DNA from: CALINB01 sp938045325
GTDB taxonomy: Bacteria > Pseudomonadota > Alphaproteobacteria > Rhodospirillales > CALINB01
Assembly (NCBI GenBank): GCA_038114465.1
Contig: JAYNQW010000003.1
Coordinates: 1-64,000, forward strand
Reading direction: 5' to 3'
DNA: 64,000 bases
Part shown: in pieces, positions 1 through 7,714 of the stretch
How positions within the stretch are numbered: position 1 is the stretch's first letter
Layout: every line of letters begins with the position of its first letter
Made by a program: the position numbers and the translations under genes
The notes under the pieces: generated by a model
Databases searched by the model: none
Told to the model about the DNA's origin: nothing
What the model saw: only the letters and a program-made list of their open reading frames with translations

Positions 1-60
1 TTGCATGTGTTAAGCATGCCGCCAGCGTTCGTTCTGAGCCAGGATCAAACTCTCATGTTG
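1..60 (-). rRNA. rrs: 16S ribosomal RNA, 5' end only
   Basis: Read on the minus strand, these bases carry the conserved 16S start AGAGTTTGATCCTGGCTCAG followed by the class-typical text leading to the first variable helix. The gene runs off the left edge of the window, so only its first 60 or so bases are present. The mature 5' end is placed at about base 60 by comparison with the usual start just before AGAGTTTGATC. The remaining rRNA operon lies outside the window. Confidence 0.97.
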
Positions 61-249
61 AATTCAGAAACAACTCAATCCGAAGACTGAACGGTTTCAG
101 AAAAACAGGAGTTGATCCATTGCACAAATCGTTTGAGTAGTTTTTCTTACTCGAACGGATGCACAACAGATTGTCCATAATCTGACACTTCAGACAAAGA
201 CCACCGTCTGCGCATCCCTTCCAAAAATATACAATGTCCAAGAACAAGA

Positions 250-269
250 GGGCGCGTCGAAACGCGCCC
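250..269 (-). other. rRNA leader hairpin
   Basis: An 8-base perfect stem, GGGCGCGT with ACGCGCCC, encloses a four-base loop. It begins a few bases after the expected transcription start of the rRNA promoter. A strong hairpin so early in the rrn leader may take part in antitermination or leader processing. There is no T-tract, so it is not a simple terminator. Confidence 0.5.
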
Positions 270-279
270 AAGGACCCGG

Positions 280-308
280 CTTGTAGAACCCTGGGCCCCC
301 GATGTCAA
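280..308 (-). promoter_or_regulatory. rRNA operon promoter
   Basis: On the minus strand TTGACA (303-308) is followed after exactly 17 bases by TACAAG (280-285). The -35 is a perfect sigma-70 consensus and the spacing is ideal. The spacer is very GC-rich, and the site lies about 220 bases upstream of the 16S start, where the operon promoter is expected. Confidence 0.75.
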
Positions 309-479
309 ACGAAAATGACCATCAAATTGGGGACAATTACTATGGGCATTCCAAAGGGCGAAAACAACACCACGAAAGACCCGGCAGATAGCTATTCGAA
401 TCCCCGAACTCATGGTATACGGGAATCTGTTGATTGTGCAAAAAACAGCAGAATTCTGCAGTTTAGGGAGCGAATCTCA

Positions 480-1028
480 ATGATAAACCATCTCCGGAAA
501 ATGCCGTTCTCGATAACGCTGGCCGGAATCATGGCCGGCTTGCTGCTTTCGGCCTGCACGAAAAGCGCCGATCTAAATAGCAGCGTCCCGGCGGCCCGGA
601 CCGAGCCGGGCAAGATTGCAGAGCCCTCTTTTGCCCAATTTCCCGATATCCCGATTCCCTCGGAGGCGGAAATGGACGTGGATAAAACCCTCATTTTGGG
701 CGGCGGCGAGCATTGGCTCGGTCGGCTGGTCCTCAACACCAGCACCAACGCTAATTCCATGTTCAGCTTTTACAAACGCAAAATGTCCGAACATGGCTGG
801 CAGGAAATCACTTCGGTTCGTTCTTCGATCAGCGTTTTAACGTTTTCGCGCGGCGAACGCGTTGCAACAATTCAAATACAAGGCCGAACGTTACGTGGTG
901 CGGAAACGCGTATCACCATGTCGCCGCGCGACCGTTCGCCACAACCGGTCAACACACCACTGAATCAAACGACAACGGGCGGAAAAGACATTATTCCGCC
1001 CGCCGTTCAGCAACAACAAATTCGTTAG
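480..1028 (+). CDS. lipoprotein of unknown function
   Basis: This is a 182-residue protein. It starts at the ATG at 480, giving MINHLRKMPF followed by a hydrophobic stretch and a lipobox ending LLLSAC at about residue 25, so it should be a lipid-anchored envelope protein. The open frame extends further upstream, but that part lacks coding character and lies in the rRNA upstream region. The mature part contains a compact alpha/beta-looking segment (FSFYKRKMSEHGWQEI at about residues 95-110, then two beta-like stretches) and a polar Gln/Thr-rich tail. I do not recognise a named family. It converges on the TPR/SPOR lipoprotein gene with a 5-base gap. Confidence 0.75.
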   Translation: MINHLRKMPFSITLAGIMAGLLLSACTKSADLNSSVPAARTEPGKIAEPSFAQFPDIPIPSEAEMDVDKTLILGGGEHWLGRLVLNTSTNANSMFSFYKRKMSEHGWQEITSVRSSISVLTFSRGERVATIQIQGRTLRGAETRITMSPRDRSPQPVNTPLNQTTTGGKDIIPPAVQQQQIR

Positions 1029-1033
1029 ATCAA

Positions 1034-2416
1034 TCAGCCCGAACGCATGAAGCCAGGTTCACAGAATTGGCGGCGCTTTTTCAACTGCCGGCAAAGTCGC
1101 ACAGCGGATGATTTGGTTTTTACCGGCCCCACCATCAATCTGTAAAAGACGCCCTTGCCCGGTCCCAAGTTCACTTTCGAAATTGAATGACTGAAACGGC
1201 CCAGTAATTTCCGGTGAGCACGCCTGATTTGCGACCAGCCGCGTTCGGCGGCTTTGCGCGACCGGAACGACGCAATATGAACGGCTGGCTGCGTCCGACC
1301 TTTTACGACGGCTTTGGGCTCTGGTGCTAACGAGGCAGGCTTTTGCGCCGCCGGAGCGCGAACGGGCGGTGCAGGCTGCATAGCCATTTCAATCGCCTTA
1401 CGCTCGCGGGCGTATTCGTCGGAAGCAATGACTTTATCTTCCTTGAGCTGTTCAAGCCAGCGGACTTCATCGGCGGCTTCCAGCAAGCCGTTCGGCGGCC
1501 GGCCGGGATTCGCTACACGCACCGGCGCCGCCGGGGCCAAGGCATCGAGGATCATCTTACGTTCGGCGGAATGCTGCGAAACCGTCAAGGCGCGCATTTC
1601 CAACGCCCGGCCAATGGCCCGCAGACGCGATGAAATCTGGCCCGTCGTCGGGACGGGCCGGTCCAGACCAGCGGCCGGCGGCGGCGAGGTCAGCGGCAGC
1701 AAAGCGCCGATGTTGGCCCGGCGCCGGGCCTGAAATTCGCCTTCCGTGATCAAGCCCTGGTCTTTCAGCGCCTGGAGTGTTTTGAAGCGGTTGACGATAT
1801 TCACTTTGCCTTTCGGCAAAATCTTCATCGACGGCGTATCGGACATTGACTGAGGCGTCGGCGTCCGCCCCGGAGTCGCTCCCATGGGTGACGCCATTCG
1901 CGGTTTCATTGGCTCCGACATAATACGTGGCGGTGCTGCTTGTGCGCCGGCACCCGTTTGCCCGGCGGCCCCGCGACCGAGATCCGTTAACACGCCCCCG
2001 CTCTCCAACAACGCTAAATTTACACTGGCAATTTCATTGATGGACTTGGTGCTTAATGAACGCCAAACAACAAACCGCTCCGACTCTTTTGGACGGATCG
2101 CGAGAACGGCCTCGTACATTTCACGGGCCTTCGTCGTTTGATTAGTATTCTGATATAAAATGCCCAAGCCAAGAAGCGCGTGGTAATCGCGTGGATTGAT
2201 TTCCAAAGCGCGCTTGAATTTACTTTCAGCCGTCGTGAGATTGCCTTTCGACATCTCTGCGAAACCGAGTTCGGCTTCGATGTTTGCATTTTGAGTTAAA
2301 GGACTCCCCGTCCAAAACGCGGGCGAAAACAATCCCCCATCCGTGAAGTTGCCACAGCCCACAAGAGTTATGGCAAGTCCTAGCACCAAAGCGCCGGATC
2401 TCAGCAGCCGTTTCAC
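1034..2416 (-). CDS. TPR- and SPOR-domain lipoprotein
   Basis: A 460-residue protein with a lipoprotein signal (MKRLLRSGAL, lipobox LVGC at about residues 18-21). Residues 45-110 carry two tetratricopeptide-like repeats (ALEINPRDYHALLGLGILYQ, then AREMYEAVLAIRPKE). A long Pro/Ala-rich middle with short helical 'LKDQGLITEGEFQARR'-type segments follows. The C-terminus from about residue 385 (VHIASFRSRKAAERGW to CRQLKKRRQFC) matches the SPOR fold that binds denuded septal peptidoglycan. A role in envelope or division-site assembly is inferred from TPR plus SPOR. The start is supported by the signal peptide. Confidence 0.8.
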   Translation of the reverse strand: MKRLLRSGALVLGLAITLVGCGNFTDGGLFSPAFWTGSPLTQNANIEAELGFAEMSKGNLTTAESKFKRALEINPRDYHALLGLGILYQNTNQTTKAREMYEAVLAIRPKESERFVVWRSLSTKSINEIASVNLALLESGGVLTDLGRGAAGQTGAGAQAAPPRIMSEPMKPRMASPMGATPGRTPTPQSMSDTPSMKILPKGKVNIVNRFKTLQALKDQGLITEGEFQARRRANIGALLPLTSPPPAAGLDRPVPTTGQISSRLRAIGRALEMRALTVSQHSAERKMILDALAPAAPVRVANPGRPPNGLLEAADEVRWLEQLKEDKVIASDEYARERKAIEMAMQPAPPVRAPAAQKPASLAPEPKAVVKGRTQPAVHIASFRSRKAAERGWSQIRRAHRKLLGRFSHSISKVNLGPGKGVFYRLMVGPVKTKSSAVRLCRQLKKRRQFCEPGFMRSG

Positions 2417-2556
2417 TGTCTTTTCATCCCTCTAATTTCGGATATCGCCCTGATGAAGCCGCTTCCTGTTCCCCCGAGATAAACACTAGCCATAGTACCC
2501 GATGAACGGATCAAATCACAATATATGGATTATCCCCAGGTCACACAGACCCCGAC

Positions 2557-2581
2557 AAAAGCCCGGAAACGTGCGGCTTTT
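2557..2581 (-). terminator. rho-independent terminator after the threonine dehydratase gene
   Basis: The stem AAAAGCC/GGCTTTT has an 11-base loop. On the minus strand the 3' arm ends in a T-run, placed 18 bases beyond the stop codon of the threonine dehydratase gene. The A/T arms make it potentially bidirectional. Confidence 0.55.
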
Positions 2582-2598
2582 CAACGAATTGAACGGCC

Positions 2599-3570
2599 TT
2601 ATTCCTGCAAAACTTGGCGGATCAACCCCTTCTCGGCGTTGCTGCCGCTTAGAATCAACCCACATTGCCCCCGCACGCCTTCGTCTTGAATCCGGGCGGC
2701 CAACGCTGCCGCACCAGCGCCTTCGGCCACATTATGGGTATCAGTAAAGTAAATACCGATGGCATCTCGGATGGCCTGCTCGGAAACACGGACGATTCGA
2801 TCGACGCCGCGCTGGATGATTTTCACGGCATGCTCGTTGGGCACACGCACAGCCAAACCATCGGCAATCGTGTCCGCCGTTTCGGTTGTGACGGATGTTT
2901 GCCGTTCAAATGACAATGCATAAGCCGGGGCATTTTCAGCAACGACACCGACAATTTTTGTTTGAAAGCCCAAAGCATCACGCGCGGCTATCATGCCGCA
3001 AATACCGGAACCCAGCCCGATCGGCACGTAAACTGTTTCAAGACCGGGAACAGCTGTTAAAAATTCCAAACTGTATGTCGCGACACCCTGCACAAGCCAG
3101 GGATGAAACGAGCGTAAAAGATGAAGCCCGCTATTTTTGGATTGCTCAATTGCAAACTCATAGGCTGCTTGAAAATCATGACCGTGCACAATCAATTCCG
3201 CACCGAGCGCTTCCATCGCGGCGTTTTTCTCTGGATTGTTTCCTTCCGGCACCACGACGACGGCTTTTAAGCCCTGACGGGCGGCGGCAAACGCCACACT
3301 TTGCCCGTGATTGCCGCGGGTCGCCGTGATCACGCCTTCAATTTCAGAATTTTCGTGTTTTAACCGGTCCATATAAACGAGGCCGCCACGCACTTTAAAA
3401 GCGCCGACCGGCGTATGATTTTCATGCTTCACCCAAATATCGCCACCGCAACGCTTGGATAAAAGCGGCCATTGAATTTGCGGTGTCGGTGTCATGGAGC
3501 GATAGACGATTTCAGCTGCGTCTTCGATGGCCGCTAAATCCGGCAATTCGAATGTTTCATGACTATTCAT
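2599..3570 (-). CDS. threonine/serine dehydratase, PLP-dependent
   Basis: This 323-residue enzyme belongs to fold-type II PLP enzymes and should deaminate L-threonine and/or L-serine to the 2-oxo acid plus ammonia. The lysine that would bind PLP is K59 in NHTPVGAFKVRGG. TRGNHGQSVAFAA (about 94-106) and the glycine-rich phosphate loop GLGSGICG (about 196) are both visible. There is no C-terminal ACT domain, so it is the short form (catabolic TdcB-like, or serine racemase/hydroxyaspartate dehydratase-like) rather than feedback-regulated biosynthetic IlvA. Its start overlaps the end of thiD by 8 bases, so the two are probably co-transcribed and translationally coupled. Substrate preference cannot be told from sequence alone. 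Confidence 0.88.
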   Translation of the reverse strand: MNSHETFELPDLAAIEDAAEIVYRSMTPTPQIQWPLLSKRCGGDIWVKHENHTPVGAFKVRGGLVYMDRLKHENSEIEGVITATRGNHGQSVAFAAARQGLKAVVVVPEGNNPEKNAAMEALGAELIVHGHDFQAAYEFAIEQSKNSGLHLLRSFHPWLVQGVATYSLEFLTAVPGLETVYVPIGLGSGICGMIAARDALGFQTKIVGVVAENAPAYALSFERQTSVTTETADTIADGLAVRVPNEHAVKIIQRGVDRIVRVSEQAIRDAIGIYFTDTHNVAEGAGAAALAARIQDEGVRGQCGLILSGSNAEKGLIRQVLQE

Positions 3571-4396
3571 AAAACGGTGTTACCGTGTGACCGTGGTTCA
3601 AGGGGCCGTGGCCCGCGCCGAATCCGGGTGCGGTTTCAATGGCCTTGCGAACATAAGCACGCGCCCGGATGACCGCGTCGCGAAGCGGGAGTTGCTGGGC
3701 TAAGCCCGTCGCAACGCCCGATGCAAGCGTACAGCCCGTGCCGTGGGTGTGCGGCGTATCGATCCGAGACTCTGAAAAAAATTCAGAATTCCCGTCTCCA
3801 TCAAATAAAACATCCGTAATTTTGTCACCCGGCATATGTCCGCCCTTTAACATCACCGCATCAGCACCTTGTTCAGATAATCGGCGTGCGGCGCGCTCCA
3901 TAGTCTCCACGTCATCGATGGATTCGCCCGTCAAGGCCTCGGCTTCGGGAATATTGGGGGTAAGAACGGCGGCTAAAGGAACAAGCCGTTGCTTTAACGT
4001 ATCCACGGCAGCCTCAACCAATAACGCATGCCCGCCCTTTGCAATCATCACCGGGTCGAGAACAATAGGAATGCCCGCCGCATCACTTTCAAGCGCGGAT
4101 GCAACCGCTTCAATCGTTGCCTGGTCATTGAGCATGCCGATTTTAATGACATCGGCGCCGATATCCGAAAGGACAGCGCTGACTTGCGCGGCAACGATGT
4201 CGGCCGGCACCGGATGAACGCCGCTGACCCCTTGCGTGTTTTGTACCGTGACTGCCGTGATTGCCGTCGCCGAATAACCACCGAGCGCAGTTACGGTTTT
4301 AATGTCGGCTTGAATGCCGGCGCCGCCACCCGAATCCGATCCGGCGATGATCAATACACGTCCCTGCACGGCTTGTCCTTTAGCGTCTTTGCACAC
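3563..4396 (-). CDS. thiD: hydroxymethylpyrimidine/phosphomethylpyrimidine kinase
   Basis: ThiD phosphorylates HMP and then HMP-P to give HMP-PP for thiamine synthesis. The ribokinase-fold N-terminal motif IAGSDSGGGAGIQAD lies at about residues 18-31. The C-terminal nucleotide/anion-hole motif TPHTHGTGCTLASG is at about residues 214-227. Length (277 residues) is normal. The frame opens with GTG at 4396; another GTG nine codons later would also leave the whole domain intact, so the start is uncertain. thiE, which uses the ThiD product, is elsewhere in this window at 25234. Confidence 0.93.
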   Translation of the reverse strand: MCKDAKGQAVQGRVLIIAGSDSGGGAGIQADIKTVTALGGYSATAITAVTVQNTQGVSGVHPVPADIVAAQVSAVLSDIGADVIKIGMLNDQATIEAVASALESDAAGIPIVLDPVMIAKGGHALLVEAAVDTLKQRLVPLAAVLTPNIPEAEALTGESIDDVETMERAARRLSEQGADAVMLKGGHMPGDKITDVLFDGDGNSEFFSESRIDTPHTHGTGCTLASGVATGLAQQLPLRDAVIRARAYVRKAIETAPGFGAGHGPLNHGHTVTPFYE

Positions 4397-4462
4397 AGTA
4401 TCACTTTACCGACAACTTAATCGTTCGGCAGACTTTAAGCCAGAAAGAGAACATTGAAAATT

Positions 4463-5809
4463 TTAGCGGGTCTCTTGCTCGATCACAGAAACGATATTAT
4501 CGACAATACTGCCAATCATCGCCTCGTCCTCGCCTTCCGCCATGACACGCACCAACGGCTCGGTGCCCGATTTGCGAATGAGAATCCGGCCCGATTTACC
4601 GAGTGTCTTTTCGCTTTCGGCAATTACATTTTTTACGGCTTTCTGCTGCAGCGGATCGACGCCGTTGAGCGGTACATTTTGGAGCAATTGCGGATACGGA
4701 TCGAAAACGCGGCATACTTGGCTTGCCGGTTTACCGGCTTCGACAATCACAGCGAGAACTTGCAACGCGGCGATTAACCCGTCACCGGTGGTGCCGTAAT
4801 CGCTCATAATGATGTGGCCGGACTGCTCGCCACCGAGATTGAAGCCTTTTTCTCGCATGGTTTCGACAACATAACGGTCGCCGACTTGGGTACGCTCCAT
4901 GCCGAGGCCGACATCATCAAGGTAGCGTTCGAGGCCTAAGTTTGACATGACAGTCGCGACAATGCCACCGCCTTGCAAAATCTCGCGCTGCTGCCACGAG
5001 CGGGCGACAAGCCCGAGCACCTGATCGCCGTCGATCAACGCACCGTGTTCATCGGCAAACAACACCCGGTCGGCATCACCATCAAGGGCAATTCCGATAT
5101 CCGCGCCATGCGCAACAACCTGGCTGGCCAACGCTTCCGTCGCCGTGGAACCGCAATCTTTGTTGATGTTAAAACCATCCGGATTAACACCGATCGGAAT
5201 AACATCCGCCCCAAGCTCCCAAAGAACTTCGGGCGCGACCTTGTAGGACGCGCCATGAGCGCAGTCGATCACGATTTTAAGCCCTTCAAGCGTCAAGCCG
5301 CGGGGGAAAGTTTGTTTCACATATTCCGTGTAACGCCCGCGCGCGTCATCGAGGCGCTTGGCCCGGCCCAATTTCGCCGAGGGGGCAAAATGTTCACCAT
5401 TCCCTTTCTCGACACTTGCTTCGATTTCGGCTTCAACCGCATCAGACAATTTAAAACCATCGGGCCCAAAAAATTTGATGCCGTTGTCTTCATACGGATT
5501 ATGGGATGCGGAAATCATCACGCCGATATCGGCCCGCAGACTTCGGGTCAGCATGGCAACCGCCGGCGTCGGCATCGGCCCGACCAAAATGACGTCCATG
5601 CCCATGGAAACGAAGCCGGCGGTTAAGGCGGGCTCCAACATGTAACCCGATAGGCGCGTGTCCTTACCGATCACGACACGGTGACGGTGATCGCCACGGG
5701 TAAAGTGCGCGGCTGCGGCCATGCCGACTTTGAGCACGGTTTCAGCCGTCATCGGCTCACTGTTGGCGGTGCCGCGAATGCCGTCGGTACCGAAGAGTTT
5801 ACGAGTCAT
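4463..5809 (-). CDS. glmM: phosphoglucosamine mutase
   Basis: GlmM converts glucosamine-6-P to glucosamine-1-P for UDP-GlcNAc, and so for peptidoglycan and lipid A. With the ATG at 5809 the protein is 448 residues and the phosphoserine loop ISASHNP places the active serine at residue 102, the same number as in E. coli. The N-terminal KLFGTDGIRG, the metal loop LDGDADRVLF and the C-terminal phosphate-binding RKSGTEPLVRVMAE are all present. A TTG one codon upstream is a less likely start. It belongs to the folP-glmM end of the usual alphaproteobacterial order, although here the three-gene CX11C cluster separates it from folP. Confidence 0.96.
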   Translation of the reverse strand: MTRKLFGTDGIRGTANSEPMTAETVLKVGMAAAAHFTRGDHRHRVVIGKDTRLSGYMLEPALTAGFVSMGMDVILVGPMPTPAVAMLTRSLRADIGVMISASHNPYEDNGIKFFGPDGFKLSDAVEAEIEASVEKGNGEHFAPSAKLGRAKRLDDARGRYTEYVKQTFPRGLTLEGLKIVIDCAHGASYKVAPEVLWELGADVIPIGVNPDGFNINKDCGSTATEALASQVVAHGADIGIALDGDADRVLFADEHGALIDGDQVLGLVARSWQQREILQGGGIVATVMSNLGLERYLDDVGLGMERTQVGDRYVVETMREKGFNLGGEQSGHIIMSDYGTTGDGLIAALQVLAVIVEAGKPASQVCRVFDPYPQLLQNVPLNGVDPLQQKAVKNVIAESEKTLGKSGRILIRKSGTEPLVRVMAEGEDEAMIGSIVDNIVSVIEQETR

Positions 5810-5990
5810 CAATCAGACTTTCGAAGCTGCTTGTTAGTTAGGAGCCGGAGCATACAGGCTTCAGATTCAACGATAATAATCACAAATTTTTTCCAATTGT
5901 AACGATCAAAGGTAAGAAAACCGTAAATGAACGTGACCCGCCATCTGCGCCATAATATGGTCATATTTGAGTGCGACAAAGGCATACTGC

Positions 5991-6011
5991 ATTAGATATC
6001 CAATATCTAAT
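5991..6011. promoter_or_regulatory. perfect palindrome just upstream of the first CX11C gene
   Basis: ATTAGATAT and ATATCTAAT form a perfect 9-base inverted repeat with a 3-base spacer (CCA). It ends 16 bases before the ATG at 6028, with a GGGGG ribosome-binding stretch in between. It could be an operator for a dimeric helix-turn-helix regulator, or a leader hairpin limiting access to the ribosome site. No such palindrome precedes the two following genes. Confidence 0.5.
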
Positions 6012-6027
6012 CGATATGGGGGTTTCC

Positions 6028-6520
6028 ATGAAAAAATATTTTCTGATTCTTTGTTTATCGGCATTCGGCCTTTCCGGCGCAATCGCCGTGCCGGCTTTAG
6101 CAGGGCAACAACTGGCACAGAAGGCCGAGGATCCTGAAATCAAAAAAATTCGGGCCATGATCAAGGATAAGCGCGATCAGGTTGAAAAAAAAACGGCTGG
6201 CTCGCGTGAGGAAATGCGATGAATATAAAACGAAGAAGAAACAAAAATGCATTTCGAAAGCGATGGCCGCAAGAGCCAAGGCTTCGCGCAAACTGGACAA
6301 TCTAGAAGTCAAATTGGTCCACAAGGCGCTGCTAAAGAAAGCCGTCGACAAGGCGAAGAAAAAGCGGGAGGGCCAAGTCGGCAAATGCAAAACAATGCCC
6401 AACAAAGGCCAGCAAAAAACCTGCCTGAGCAATCTCAAAAAGCATTGGAAGAAATTTTCCAAAGATTGCAACTCAAGCAGACTGCCGGCCTTTAAGCAGA
6501 AATGTTGGAATAAATACTAA
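6028..6520 (+). CDS. secreted lysine-rich CX10-11C repeat protein, reading frame interrupted at an A9 run
   Basis: The gene begins at ATG 6028 with a clear Sec signal peptide (MKKYFLILCLSAFGLSGAIA, cleavage after PALA). The initial frame stops at 6222. The continuation, in the +1 frame, runs to 6520. The two meet at a run of nine A at 6185-6193; one A fewer would give a single 163-residue protein. The downstream part has three cysteine pairs: one CX10C (CDEYKTKKKQKC) and two CX11C (CKTMPNKGQQKTC, CNSSRLPAFKQKC), in a very Lys/Arg-rich helical context. All cysteines of the mature protein fall in pairs. It is related to the next two genes. The break may be a sequencing or assembly slip, a recent mutation, or slippage-dependent expression. 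The function is unknown; a periplasmic or secreted location is inferred from the signal peptide. Confidence 0.65.
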
Positions 6521-6638
6521 AATTACGGCTCATTCGATATCGTCGACACCAACGAACTACGCATAGCAACGTCATTATTCCGTACGACACTGACAACATC
6601 GAAATTTTCTTAACGATCCACTGAATGTGGGAACGACC

Positions 6639-7310
6639 ATGAAAAAAACGTATTTAATACCTTTAATAGCTGCCTTCGTACTGACGATGGGCTGGACCGG
6701 TTTGACCACAGCGCCGGCTCAGGCCGCCGGTAAAATGACCTACAAAGAGTGGCGTCAAAAAAGTCCAGAAATGTATAAACGCTGCAGGGCCATCAAAATT
6801 CCGAACCAGCAAAAGAGATGTTTAAACCAACTTGATAAACGCGGCGTAGCCATGCGGCGCGGTTACTGCAAAACACTGAAGGATAACGCCAAGAAAAAAG
6901 ATTGCTTTGTGCGATTGAAGGACCATCAAAAACGGCTGAAGCGAAAGAAAAAAGCGTTAAACAATCTCGATAAGAGGAGCGCTGCCGCAAATAAGAAATA
7001 TATCAAACACTTGAAAGCGCAACGTGCCAGCTTAGCCAAACGCTGCAAAGCCAAGAAGGGAACGCCTGATTACACAGTCTGCAGGGCTGCTCTTTACAAA
7101 AAAGATATGGAAATCGGACAGAGACGCTGCGAAGCCATGAATCATCCCGGCAAACAGAAGAACTGCTTAACGCGGCTGAAGAAGCGGCAAGCCAGCATCG
7201 ACAAGAAAAACGAGGTGATGAAGAAGAAGCTTGCCGAGGCGAAAAAACGCTGCAAGCCGATTACCGATAAGGCCAAAAAGAAGGCCTGCTTCGTAAAATA
7301 CATGAAGTAA
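6639..7310 (+). CDS. secreted lysine-rich protein with five CX11C repeats
   Basis: A 223-residue protein starting at ATG 6639, with a signal peptide (MKKTYLIPLIAAFVLTMGWT, cleavage after APAQA). The mature chain contains exactly ten cysteines arranged as five CX11C pairs: CRAIKIPNQQKRC, CKTLKDNAKKKDC, CKAKKGTPDYTVC, CEAMNHPGKQKNC and CKPITDKAKKKAC. Four of the five are followed by an aromatic or leucine and a basic helix (for example CLTRLKKR). The protein is extremely Lys-rich. The repeat suggests tandem disulphide-closed helical hairpins. I recognise no named family; the unit is reminiscent of DUF1311/LprI-type cysteine motifs but far more basic. It lies between two paralogues and is followed by a hairpin terminator. 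Confidence 0.8.
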   Translation: MKKTYLIPLIAAFVLTMGWTGLTTAPAQAAGKMTYKEWRQKSPEMYKRCRAIKIPNQQKRCLNQLDKRGVAMRRGYCKTLKDNAKKKDCFVRLKDHQKRLKRKKKALNNLDKRSAAANKKYIKHLKAQRASLAKRCKAKKGTPDYTVCRAALYKKDMEIGQRRCEAMNHPGKQKNCLTRLKKRQASIDKKNEVMKKKLAEAKKRCKPITDKAKKKACFVKYMK

Positions 7311-7337
7311 CGAAAACGCACTTTCAAACACAGCCAG

Positions 7338-7373
7338 CCGGGCCGCGGGATGTTCCTGCGGCCCGGTTTGCGT
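7338..7373 (+). terminator. hairpin terminator after the five-repeat CX11C gene
   Basis: A perfect 9-base stem CCGGGCCGC/GCGGCCCGG with an 11-base loop begins 27 bases after the stop codon and is followed by a short T-rich stretch (TTTGCGTT). The T-tract is weak, so termination may be partial and allow read-through into the third gene. Confidence 0.6.
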
Positions 7374-7420
7374 TCCAGCCCATAAGGGAATTCTTAACCT
7401 CCGGAGTGAATGCTACCGAT

Positions 7421-7708
7421 ATGTTTAAATCGGCGCTCATTCTTATAGCAGGCCTGATTGTGGGCGGGGCGCTTTACGCGCCGGCGCAAGCGGCCGATTT
7501 ACCCTACCGGCAGATGGCCCTGCAGCAACTCCACTGTAAATCGATCACGAACCAGCGGCGGCAGAAGAACTGCCTGCGCAACGCCACCCGGCCGATCACC
7601 GCGCAATGCCAAAAACTGCGCGGGCAAGCGCAAATATCCTGTTACCGCCGCCACAACCGAAATATGCGGGCGGCCCTTTTACAGGAACTCCGTAAACGCA
7701 GAAAGTAA
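7421..7708 (+). CDS. small secreted basic protein with CX11C and CX10C units
   Basis: A 95-residue protein. The start is taken at ATG 7421, which gives a compact signal peptide (MFKSALILIAGLIVGGALYA, cleavage after PAQA); an in-frame GTG at 7406 is an alternative. The mature part holds four cysteines as two pairs, CKSITNQRRQKNC (CX11C) and CQKLRGQAQISC (CX10C). It is strongly Arg/Lys-rich and ends in RKRRK. The first pair is clearly homologous to the units of the two preceding genes, making this the shortest member of the cluster. It converges with folP with only 6 bases between stop codons. Function unknown. Confidence 0.75.
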   Translation: MFKSALILIAGLIVGGALYAPAQAADLPYRQMALQQLHCKSITNQRRQKNCLRNATRPITAQCQKLRGQAQISCYRRHNRNMRAALLQELRKRRK

Positions 7709-7714
7709 TTCAGC

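Larger units (their letters stand above)
61..479 (-). other. rRNA operon leader and upstream region, no protein gene
   Basis: This 419-base stretch between the 16S gene and the lipoprotein gene holds the rRNA promoter (280-308), a leader hairpin (250-269) and about 200 bases of AT-richer leader RNA. Reading frames in it lack coding character. Bases 309-479 probably also contain the promoter of the rightward lipoprotein gene, but I could not pick a convincing one. Confidence 0.6.

Noticed and set aside
147..413. Open frames over the rRNA leader and promoter
   Set aside because: They overlap the rRNA promoter and leader, lack ribosome sites and have no protein-like composition.
2502..2747. Rightward frame at the end of the threonine dehydratase gene
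   Set aside because: It is antisense to a well-supported enzyme gene and contains the terminator region; composition is that of a shadow frame.
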